From positions 1 to 44,878 of the forward strand of contig JAIPDZ010000005.1 in NCBI GenBank assembly GCA_021737425.1: a stretch of DNA of 44,878 nt. Reading direction: 5' to 3'. The position numbers and the translations under genes are program-made. Positions within the stretch are counted from its first letter, which is position 1. Each line of letters opens with the position of its first letter. The notes below the pieces were generated by a model. It made no database searches. It saw nothing but the letters and a program-made list of their open reading frames with translations, and was not told the origin of the DNA. Shown piece after piece: positions 18,882-26,301 of this stretch. Source of the stretch: Deltaproteobacteria bacterium. GTDB lineage: Bacteria > Desulfobacterota > DSM-4660 > Desulfatiglandales > Desulfatiglandaceae.

Positions 18882-20249
18882 ATGAAAAAGGATGATTCCA
18901 GATTTTCGTTGCTCTGCGTAGATGACGATCCTCATGTCCTTTCTTCCCTAAAACGCCTTTTTTTTGATGAGGACTATCGGATTCATACGGCCGGGGACGG
19001 GGAATCCGCCCTGGACCTGTTGAAGCAAACCCGTATTGACGCGGCCCTGATTGATCTCAAAATGCCCGGTATGGACGGGCTTACCCTGCTCGAGAAGGTC
19101 TGTGCCGCGTACCCTCATGTCCAGGCCGTGATCCTCACCGGCCACGGCGGGGTCAGGGAGGCTGTGAAGGCCATCCAGATGGGGGCCAAAGATTTTCTGG
19201 AAAAGCCCTTTTCACCGGAAGGCCTGCGGGCCCGGGTGGGTCAACTGTGTGAAATATGGCAACTCAAGAAAGAAAACCAGCGCTTAAAGGAAAAGGTTGA
19301 GTTTACTTTCGGTTATGAACAGCTCGTAGGAAACAGTACGCCGATCCTGAAGTTAAAGGAAAGGATCCTGCGGGTGGCCCCGGATGACGCTGCGGTATTG
19401 ATCGCCGGCGAGACAGGTTCGGGCAAAGAACTGGTGGCCCGGGCCCTCCATCACCACAGTCCGCGAAGGGAACACCCTTTTGTGCCCGTGGACTGCGGGG
19501 CCATCAGTGAATCGGTTATGGAAAGCGAATTGTTCGGCCACGTGAAAGGGGCCTTTACCGGTGCGCACATGACCACAATGGGCCTGATACGGTCCTCGCA
19601 TCGGGGCACCCTTTTCCTCGATGAAGTGGGTGAACTGCCTCAGCCCATGCAGGTGAAGCTCCTGCGAACCATCCAGGAAAAGGAGGTCCGGCCGGTGGGC
19701 GGTACCACGTCCCACCGCGTGGACATGCGCCTTATCGCGGCCACCAACCGGGACCTGGATCAGGCGATCCACGAAGGCAGGTTCAGGCAGGACCTCCTTT
19801 ACCGATTGAACGTGGTGATCCTGAATATACCGCCGCTTCGGGAACACAGGGAAGACATACCGTTGCTGGCCGAGCATTTTTTAAGACGTTTGCGGAGCAG
19901 CATCTCTCCAGTGGGTGCTGTCGCTCCCGAGGCATTGGATATGATGGCCGGTTATGATTGGCCCGGGAATATCCGGGAACTGGAAAATGTCATTCGCCGG
20001 GCCATTGCCCTGGGAAAAAGCACCCGAATAGAACCGGACAGCCTGCCGGAACATATGAAGATGCCTTCAGGAGATAACACCGGGACTCCCGGATTGCCCC
20101 AAAACCACTCCTTGGCCGCCTATGAGAAAGCCGCCATCCAAAATGCCCTTCAAAAGACACAGGGGAACCGCAGGGAGGCGGCTCTCCTGCTGCAGATCAG
20201 CGAAGCCACCCTCTACCGGAAAATCAAGCATTACCGGTTGTCCCTTTGA
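18882..20249 (+). CDS. NtrC-family sigma-54 activator 2
   Basis: A 455-aa activator with receiver (VDDDP pocket, acceptor D58 in LIDLKMPGMDG, EKPFSPE Lys), AAA+ domain (GETGSGKE; GHVKGAFTGAHM; LFLDEVGELP; AATNRDL; GYDWPGNIRELENV) and Fis-type helix-turn-helix (REAALLLQISEATLYRKIKHY). All ATPase and sigma-54 motifs are intact. Start is uncertain: ATG 18882 begins just before the receiver but lacks a ribosome site, whereas in-frame TTG 18768 has AAGGA seven bases upstream and would add 38 mainly hydrophobic residues. It lies about 130 bases ahead of a good sigma-54 promoter, so it probably drives the downstream operon. Confidence 0.9.
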   Translation: MKKDDSRFSLLCVDDDPHVLSSLKRLFFDEDYRIHTAGDGESALDLLKQTRIDAALIDLKMPGMDGLTLLEKVCAAYPHVQAVILTGHGGVREAVKAIQMGAKDFLEKPFSPEGLRARVGQLCEIWQLKKENQRLKEKVEFTFGYEQLVGNSTPILKLKERILRVAPDDAAVLIAGETGSGKELVARALHHHSPRREHPFVPVDCGAISESVMESELFGHVKGAFTGAHMTTMGLIRSSHRGTLFLDEVGELPQPMQVKLLRTIQEKEVRPVGGTTSHRVDMRLIAATNRDLDQAIHEGRFRQDLLYRLNVVILNIPPLREHREDIPLLAEHFLRRLRSSISPVGAVAPEALDMMAGYDWPGNIRELENVIRRAIALGKSTRIEPDSLPEHMKMPSGDNTGTPGLPQNHSLAAYEKAAIQNALQKTQGNRREAALLLQISEATLYRKIKHYRLSL

Positions 20250-20252
20250 TGA

Positions 20253-20295
20253 CTCTCAAAATGAAATAAAACCAAAAATTCTTTCAATTTGAGAG
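20253..20295. promoter_or_regulatory. Inverted repeat: candidate activator site or terminator
   Basis: Arms CTCTCAAAATGAAA and TTTCAATTTGAGAG pair with one mismatch across 15 bases. The centre lies about 130 bases upstream of the predicted start site of the sigma-54 promoter at 20381, a usual distance for an NtrC-type enhancer site. It also follows the activator's stop codon, so a weak terminator is the alternative; no T-run of note follows. Confidence 0.45.
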
Positions 20296-20380
20296 GGTTT
20301 TGTGGTCCATGGTGTAGATTGGTCGTTTGTAAACCCACGTGAAAAGGGGCTCGTTCGGTCTTAAGGGTTTTGCTTTAAGC

Positions 20381-20396
20381 TGGCATATATTTTGCT
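20381..20396 (+). promoter_or_regulatory. Sigma-54 promoter
   Basis: TGGCATATATTTTGCT matches the -24/-12 consensus TGGCAC-N5-TTGCW with a single change, and exactly ten bases separate GG and GC. It points at the 20477-22827 operon; transcription should begin near 20407. Confidence 0.8.
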
Positions 20397-20476
20397 AATT
20401 CTCAATATATCCGCCAGTGGACCGGGCTAAATCGGATGCAAATATTTTGATACCCCAAATGTGTTAAGGATGTCGC

Positions 20477-20857
20477 ATGCCCGAGAATGGGTGTACCGTA
20501 ATCTTAGGGGATAAAAGCAAACCCAAAATAGGAAATGTGTCTGCCCTTTTGAGAGATTATTTTAGCCTGGTGAAAGTGGTGGGGAACGTGCCGGATGCCG
20601 AGTGCTGCTGTGCTCACCTGCTCCCAGGGCTTGTGGTCTTTACCGATACTGTGCATGTGGCGTCGGAGACCCTCATTGGCTTGAGGAGGTGGATGCCAGA
20701 GACCTTTTTTCTGGCCCTCTACGATGAGCTTATGCCCCAAGCAGAGACGCTGTTCAGGTGTTCGGGGATCCTGTTCCTGGGGTCTTATGACACTTTTTTC
20801 GCCTTTTCAAGGACAATCCTTAAACGTATGGTCAACCGCCAGGGAGGCACACCATGA
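20477..20857 (+). CDS. Pseudo-receiver-like protein, unknown role
   Basis: A 126-aa protein of no family I can name. Its predicted strand pattern (CTVILGDKS, GLVVFTDTV, FFLALYDEL, GILFLGSYD) resembles a CheY fold, but the acidic pocket and acceptor Asp are not convincingly present, so I read it as a degenerate receiver. A CCC cluster (residues about 43-45) is unusual. ATG at 20477 follows AAGGA and is the first gene behind the sigma-54 promoter. Its stop overlaps the next start as ATGA, which implies translational coupling to the receiver-DHp protein. A similar-looking pseudo-receiver begins the other sigma-54 operon at 30512. Confidence 0.75.
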   Translation: MPENGCTVILGDKSKPKIGNVSALLRDYFSLVKVVGNVPDAECCCAHLLPGLVVFTDTVHVASETLIGLRRWMPETFFLALYDELMPQAETLFRCSGILFLGSYDTFFAFSRTILKRMVNRQGGTP

Positions 20858-21606
20858 ATGATACCCTGATGATTGTAGACGATGAGAGTCGTGTCCTTCA
20901 GAGTTTGAAACGGGTTTTTGAGGATCTGCCGTATCGGCTGAGAACCTTCACAGACCCCCTGGAGGCCCTCAAAGCCTTCAACAGCCGTCCACCTGCTGTG
21001 GTGATGGTCGATCAGAAAATGCCGGGCATGACCGGGGTGGAATTCCTGGAGTGGGCTGCAATACAATGCCCCGCCGCCGTCCGAATCATGCTCACCGGCC
21101 GTGCAGACCTTGAAACCGCCATTGACGCCATCAACCGCGGGGCCGTGTTCCGGTTCGTCACCAAACCCTGGCATGATGGCACCCTTAAACTTCAGGTGCG
21201 GGAGGCCTTCCTCCGGCACTGCCGGATTTTTTCGGATCGGCAGCTCACCAAAGCACCATATGAAGAAAGGAAGGATGAACAGGAACGGCTATACGGCATC
21301 CTGCAACTGGCAGGAGCAGTATGTCACCAAATAAACCAGCCCCTCCAGGTGGCCATGGGATATTGGGAATTGCTTCGGCCGTATATTCCTGAGGATCCAA
21401 AGGCGGCCCGATACATGCAGGGGATCAGTAACCAGATCGACCAAATGGCACTACTTTCCCAAAAGGTGGCGGCCATCCACAGCTATAAGTTGATGGACTA
21501 TGGAGGGAGTGCACAGATTGTGGATATCGACAGGGCATCGGACCCGGATGAGGTCCCGTTTGAGGGTTCCATGCTCAACAATGCTGAGTCAGAGGAGAGC
21601 AACTGA
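20854..21606 (+). CDS. Receiver fused to a kinase DHp domain without ATPase
   Basis: A 250-aa protein. Residues 1-120 are a receiver of the RpfG/HupR type (VDDES, acceptor D53 in VDQKMPGMTGVEFL, TGRADLETAI, FVTKPW). Residues about 145-215 look like a histidine-kinase dimerisation/phosphoacceptor helix pair, with H158 in AVCHQINQPLQVAMGY, the usual H-x-I/L-N-x-P-L context. The protein then ends in an acidic tail; no N, G1 or G2 ATP-binding boxes follow. So it cannot phosphorylate itself and may act as a phosphotransfer protein or be phosphorylated in trans. The ATGA overlap with the upstream pseudo-receiver and a three-base gap to the HD-GYP gene place it in a three-gene operon. Confidence 0.85.
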   Translation: MNDTLMIVDDESRVLQSLKRVFEDLPYRLRTFTDPLEALKAFNSRPPAVVMVDQKMPGMTGVEFLEWAAIQCPAAVRIMLTGRADLETAIDAINRGAVFRFVTKPWHDGTLKLQVREAFLRHCRIFSDRQLTKAPYEERKDEQERLYGILQLAGAVCHQINQPLQVAMGYWELLRPYIPEDPKAARYMQGISNQIDQMALLSQKVAAIHSYKLMDYGGSAQIVDIDRASDPDEVPFEGSMLNNAESEESN

Positions 21607-21609
21607 ACA

Positions 21610-22827
21610 ATGGACGAAAACCACCGCATTTTAATCATAGACGACGATCCTGAGGTTCGAAACAGCTACCGGCAGATTTTGGCGCTACATGAAGACCCGG
21701 ATAGGACCAATACCGAAGCGCTCATGCAAGCGGGGGCCAGGCTCTTTCAAGACGAATCAAAGTCCTCCGACCGCCCTGCAAATTCGGCCTACGACCTCAC
21801 GCTTGTTGAAAACGGAGAAGCGGGCGTTGCCGCTGTAAAAGCATCCATGGAATCAGGCCGGCCATATGCCCTGGCCTTTGTAGACATGAAGATGCCGGGC
21901 ATGGACGGAGCCGAGACCGCAAGGCGCATATGGGAGGCCGACCCGGCCATCAACATCTTCATCGTGACGGCCTACAGTGAGGCTACGCCGGATCAGGTGG
22001 TCCGCTCGACGGGCAGGGACGACCTCTTCTATCTTAGAAAGCCTTTTACATCCCAGGAGATCCGGCAGTTCGCCCGGTGCCTGACCACCCAGTGGTCGCT
22101 CAGGGAAGATCAGAAACAGATGGCCGCGGAACTCGAGGGGGCCAATGAGGGTCTGGAGGAACGGGTAAGGGAGCGGACCCGGGCGGTAGAGCAGAGTGAA
22201 GCGGAACTCAAAACCACGCTGAAACAACTCAGAAAGGCCCTGAACGCCGCCATTGAAGCCCTGGCCGCGGCGGCCGAGGCCAGGGACCCCTATACGGCCG
22301 GACACCAGCGCCGGGTGGCGAACCTGGCCCGAGCCATTGCCACGGAACTGGGTCTTCCAAAGGATGACATCGAGGCGATCCGAATGGCCGGGGCCATCCA
22401 CGACATCGGCAAGATCCGCGTGCCGTCCGAGATCCTCAACCGGCCGGGAAAGATCACCGAGGTGGAGATGCAGCTCATTCGAATGCACCCGGAAGTCGGT
22501 TTTGAAATTCTCAAATTGATCGACTTTCCCTGGCCTGTGGCCGAGATCGAACGGGAGCACCATGAACGGCTGGACGGGTCAGGATATCCCCGGGGTCTCA
22601 AGGACGGCGAGATCCTGATGCCGGCAAGGATCATTGCCGTGGCCGACGTGGTGGAGGCCATGACCGCTCACCGGCCCTACCGCCCGGCCCTGGGACTGGA
22701 TGCAGCCCTGGCGGAAATCGAGAAGAACAGGGGCATATTGTATGATGCCGCGGCCGTGGATGCATGCGTGAGGCTTTTCAGGGAAAAGGCGTTTCAATTA
22801 AGCGGGGAGGCCGCCTTAGAGGCGTAA
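21610..22827 (+). CDS. Receiver-HD-GYP c-di-GMP phosphodiesterase
   Basis: A 405-aa RpfG-like regulator predicted to hydrolyse c-di-GMP. The receiver is enlarged: a segment of about 35 residues lies between IDDDP and the acceptor, which is therefore D92 (FVDMKMPGMDG), followed by FYLRKPFTSQEIRQFARC. A coiled coil links it to the HD-GYP domain with HD at 264-265 (HDIGK), HHERLDGSGYP (GYP at 325-327) and DVVEAMTAHRPYRP. All metal ligands of the family appear present. ATG follows GAGGAG. It is the last gene of the operon from the sigma-54 promoter and opposes the cyclase at 105-1022. Its expanded receiver is closely similar to that of the kinase at 28462. Confidence 0.93.
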   Translation: MDENHRILIIDDDPEVRNSYRQILALHEDPDRTNTEALMQAGARLFQDESKSSDRPANSAYDLTLVENGEAGVAAVKASMESGRPYALAFVDMKMPGMDGAETARRIWEADPAINIFIVTAYSEATPDQVVRSTGRDDLFYLRKPFTSQEIRQFARCLTTQWSLREDQKQMAAELEGANEGLEERVRERTRAVEQSEAELKTTLKQLRKALNAAIEALAAAAEARDPYTAGHQRRVANLARAIATELGLPKDDIEAIRMAGAIHDIGKIRVPSEILNRPGKITEVEMQLIRMHPEVGFEILKLIDFPWPVAEIEREHHERLDGSGYPRGLKDGEILMPARIIAVADVVEAMTAHRPYRPALGLDAALAEIEKNRGILYDAAAVDACVRLFREKAFQLSGEAALEA

Positions 22828-22991
22828 GGTCTCATGGACACCGATGCGCTGCCCGTTGTCGAGACGGCTTGAGAATCAAGAAGGGTATCATCTCAATAAA
22901 CCCAGGGAATGGAGGCGTTAATTCCGCCGCGCCTGCTTCCAGTCCGTAGGCTGTGAAGTTTTTGCTAAGCCTTCAAGATAAAAACACCAAA

Positions 22992-25037
22992 ATGGAAAGC
23001 AAAATGGAGAAGATATCGGATATGCCGCCTCGGAATGCCCCTGACAACTTCAGGAGCTTTTTTGACCTCTGCCCGGATTTTCTGTTTGTCCTGGATCCCC
23101 AGGGGGACGTTATCCTGGCGAATCAGGCTGCGCTTCAGTTGCTGGGATACACGGAATCCGAGCTTGAGGGGATGTCGGTTCTTCAGCTCCACCCGGAAGA
23201 CCGTCGGGAGGAGGCGGCAGCCGTTATCTGGGACATGGTGGCAGGCCGCCGGAATTTCTGCCCTATCCCACTGCTCACGCGCGAAGGGCGGCAAATCCCA
23301 GTGGAAACCAGGGTCGTCCAGGGCCGGTGGAACGACCATCCCTGTTTGTTCGGCTACAGTCGGAACCTGAGCGACCTGAAACGCTCTGAAGAGAAGTTCC
23401 GGTCCGCCTTTGAATCCAATGCCGCGCTTATGGCCATCTCTACCATGGATGAAGGCCGGTTTGTGGATGTCAATGAGGTCTTTTTAGAAACCCTGGGATA
23501 TGACAGATCCCGGGTCATCGGCAAGACCTCAAAAGAGCTGAGCCTTTTTGAGGGATTAGACACCCGGGAGAAGCTGCTGGATATGCTGAAGAAAGGGGGG
23601 TCTGTCAAAAACCAGGAGGTGCGGGTCCGGAATGCCGATGGAAAGACATTGATCGGGCTGTTCAGCGCAAACATCCTGAAAGGGAGTTCAGGTGAACCCC
23701 TGATGCTTACGATGATGAACGACATTACGGATCTGAAAAAGATGGAACATCAGCTTCAGGATAATGAAGCGAGGCTGAAAGTGGCCTTGTCCGGGGCCGA
23801 CCTGGGGACCTGGGACTGGCATATTTCCTCCGGCCGGATCTTCTTTAATGAACGATGGGCCGGCATGCTGGGCCATGAACCAAACGAGATCGAGCCCCAC
23901 GTACGGGCCTGGGAAAAACGGGTCCACCCGGAGGACAGGGATCACGTAATGGAAGCGCTTCAACAGCATCTCGACGGCCAAACCGATGCCTATGAAACCG
24001 AACACCGCATAAGGTCCAAAACCGGCGACTGGGTATGGATCCTGGACAGCGGCCGGATCATCGAACGAAACGAAGAAGGCCGGCCGACTCGAATGGCGGG
24101 CATTCACATGGATATTACGGCGCGAAAACGGGCTGAAGCAGACCTGCTGGAACATCAGGCCCGGCTCGAGGAACTGGTCAAAGAGCGAACCCGGCGACTG
24201 GAGAAGGCCCAGAAGAGGCTCGTAACCCGGGCCGTGGAAGCGGGGCGGACACAGGCCCTGGAGATCATCCTCCACAACATCGGCAATGCCCTGACCCCCA
24301 TCCTCCTTAAGGTGGAGAAGGTGACCATGCAAAGCAGCAATGAGGCCGTGAAATATCTCAAGGCATGCCACGATGAGCTTTGGACGCATCAGGGGGATCT
24401 GGATGCCTATCTGGCCCATGATCCTCGCGGCAGGGAGATCTTTTCCTATATGGGAAGGCTGCTGGACTCTCTGTCCGGGGACGAAACCGAAATCCATGAG
24501 TCGGCCTCGACCATTCGGAAAGCCGTGGAGCACATATCTCAGATCCTCAAGGCCCAGAGCGCTGCTTTAAAGGCCGGAGAGATAAAAGAAAGGCTCCGAG
24601 TGGCCGAGCTGGTGGAAACTGCCCTGGTCATTCAGGGGCCTTCCCTGGACAAGCGCAACATAGCCGTAAGCACCGACGTAGACCCGGATCTAATTGTCAC
24701 GGTGGACCGGCACCAGATCATGCAGGTGCTCATGAACTTGATCAAAAACGCCTATGAGGCCATTGATGCGCTGGGATCTGAGGCCCACGGAAAAAAGATG
24801 CATATCCGCACATTTCTTGAAAACAATCGCGTCTGTCTCGAAGTATCGGACAGCGGCGCGGGCATGACACCGGAGCAACAGGCCAGGGTCTGCGATCCGG
24901 GCGTATCGGACAAGGCGCCCTCAGGATTCGGACTGTATTATTGCAAGACCTGTATGGAGGATCAGGGCGGGACCCTCGAGATCACAAGCAACGGGGAGGG
25001 AAAAGGGGCCTCTGTGCGGCTCACATTTGGGCGATAG
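22992..25037 (+). CDS. PAS histidine kinase of the LHNIGNA type
   Basis: A soluble kinase of 681 aa. Three PAS domains (the third with GTWDWHISSGRIFFNERWAGMLG and a PAC segment) precede a coiled coil and an unusual dimerisation domain, where the acceptor motif is LHNIGNALTP (H428) instead of HEIRTP. It continues with YLKACHDEL, DPRGREIFSYM and ISQILKAQ. A complete ATPase domain follows (LMNLIKNAYEAID, DSGAGM, GFGLYYCK). There is no receiver, so it signals to separate proteins. The start is uncertain: GTG 22953, ATG 22992 or ATG 23004 are all in frame and none has a clear ribosome site. The membrane sensor at 26298 shares its dimerisation domain but lacks an ATPase domain, making this a possible trans partner. 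Confidence 0.9.
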   Translation: MESKMEKISDMPPRNAPDNFRSFFDLCPDFLFVLDPQGDVILANQAALQLLGYTESELEGMSVLQLHPEDRREEAAAVIWDMVAGRRNFCPIPLLTREGRQIPVETRVVQGRWNDHPCLFGYSRNLSDLKRSEEKFRSAFESNAALMAISTMDEGRFVDVNEVFLETLGYDRSRVIGKTSKELSLFEGLDTREKLLDMLKKGGSVKNQEVRVRNADGKTLIGLFSANILKGSSGEPLMLTMMNDITDLKKMEHQLQDNEARLKVALSGADLGTWDWHISSGRIFFNERWAGMLGHEPNEIEPHVRAWEKRVHPEDRDHVMEALQQHLDGQTDAYETEHRIRSKTGDWVWILDSGRIIERNEEGRPTRMAGIHMDITARKRAEADLLEHQARLEELVKERTRRLEKAQKRLVTRAVEAGRTQALEIILHNIGNALTPILLKVEKVTMQSSNEAVKYLKACHDELWTHQGDLDAYLAHDPRGREIFSYMGRLLDSLSGDETEIHESASTIRKAVEHISQILKAQSAALKAGEIKERLRVAELVETALVIQGPSLDKRNIAVSTDVDPDLIVTVDRHQIMQVLMNLIKNAYEAIDALGSEAHGKKMHIRTFLENNRVCLEVSDSGAGMTPEQQARVCDPGVSDKAPSGFGLYYCKTCMEDQGGTLEITSNGEGKGASVRLTFGR

Positions 25038-25074
25038 GCGCAGATTAGAAATCGAAATTCAAGTGGAGGGTGCA

Positions 25075-26301
25075 ATGGGTTGGATAAGGCTTGCAGGAAC
25101 GGTTGCGGTGGTGTCGTGCCTTTGGGTCTTGACCGAAGGTCTGCCGGTTTTCGGGGCTGGCTCGCCTGACCCGATTATGGTGGGGCTGGACGCGGATATG
25201 TCTTCAGGATCGGCCCGGTCCGGGGAGGCCATCCGCCGCGGGATTGTTCTCGCCATGGATGAGATCAATGGCCGGGGCGGCGTCCTGGGCCGACCGCTCC
25301 AACTGGTGGTCAAAGACCACCGGGGGAACCCTGCCAGGGGGGTGGACAACATCAAAGCCTTTGGCGACATGAAAAACCTGGTGGCCGTGGTGGGGGGTCT
25401 GCACACACCGGTGGCTCTGGCTGAACTTGAGGCCATTCACAAAAACAGGATTATTTACCTCGACCCGTGGGCCGCGGGCACGCCGGTGGTGGATAATGGG
25501 TATGACCCCAATTTCGTGTTCCGGGTGTCGGTGCGGGACGAATATGCAGGCGGGTTTCTCGTGGACAAAGCCCTTGAAATGGGTCACAAAAAAGTGGCCC
25601 TTCTCCTGGAGCAGACCGGCTGGGGAAGATCCAATGAGCGGTCCATGAAGGAAGCCCTCAAGACCCGGTGGCTCAGACCGGTCACGATCCAGTGGTTTCA
25701 CTGGGGTGTCCAGGACCTGACCCGGCAGATCCGGGGGGCACGGGAGGCCGGCGCGGATGTCATCATTTTGGTGGCCAATGCACCTGAAGGGATCGTGGCA
25801 GTGACGTCCATGGCGGGCCTGCCCCCGGAGCAGCGGCTTCACATCATCTCGCACTGGGGCATTACCGGCGGTGAGTTTTTCAAGCATGCAGAGGAGCGCC
25901 TCAAACAAGTGCATCTGGTGTTTCTCCAAACATATTCATTTCTGGACCCGCCCTTTCCGGAAAAGGCCGAAGCGCTTTTTTCGGCCTACCAGAAGAAATT
26001 CCCGGAGTGCAACACAGTGGAAGACATCTTTGCCCCTGTGGGGACAGCCCATGCCTATGATTTGATGCACCTCCTGGCCCTGGCCATTGAAAAGGCCGGG
26101 ACCACGGACCGACCTGCGGTCAGAAAAGCCCTGGAAAATCTCGATCCTTACCAGGGCCTGGTGCGTTACTATGACCCGGCGTTTACAAAAGACCGGCATG
26201 ACGCCCTTGACGCGAGTGATTTCAGCCTTGCCCGCTACACCCCCGAAGGCATTATCGTCCCGTTCAAAGTCGAAAACCATGTTGCTGCCGATAAAAAATG
26301 A
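25075..26301 (+). CDS. Branched-chain-type periplasmic binding protein
   Basis: A 408-aa exported ligand-binding protein of the LivK/Peripla_BP_6 type. A signal peptide (about residues 1-28) is followed by the N-lobe opening MVGLDADMSSGSARSGEAIRRG, which resembles LivK's start, then GVLGRPLQLVVKDHRGNP and VAVVGGLHTPVALA. ATG at 25075 is chosen because GGAGG precedes it and the signal peptide then starts correctly. No ABC permease or ATPase gene is nearby. Its stop overlaps the ATG of a membrane sensor (ATGA), so it probably delivers ligand occupancy to that sensor rather than to a transporter. The ligand could be an amino acid, an amide or an aromatic acid; the sequence does not decide. Confidence 0.9.
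   Translation: MGWIRLAGTVAVVSCLWVLTEGLPVFGAGSPDPIMVGLDADMSSGSARSGEAIRRGIVLAMDEINGRGGVLGRPLQLVVKDHRGNPARGVDNIKAFGDMKNLVAVVGGLHTPVALAELEAIHKNRIIYLDPWAAGTPVVDNGYDPNFVFRVSVRDEYAGGFLVDKALEMGHKKVALLLEQTGWGRSNERSMKEALKTRWLRPVTIQWFHWGVQDLTRQIRGAREAGADVIILVANAPEGIVAVTSMAGLPPEQRLHIISHWGITGGEFFKHAEERLKQVHLVFLQTYSFLDPPFPEKAEALFSAYQKKFPECNTVEDIFAPVGTAHAYDLMHLLALAIEKAGTTDRPAVRKALENLDPYQGLVRYYDPAFTKDRHDALDASDFSLARYTPEGIIVPFKVENHVAADKK

Noticed and set aside
22828-22860. TGGACACCGATGCGCT as a third sigma-54 promoter
   Set aside because: GG and GC are ten bases apart, but both elements deviate from consensus in several places.
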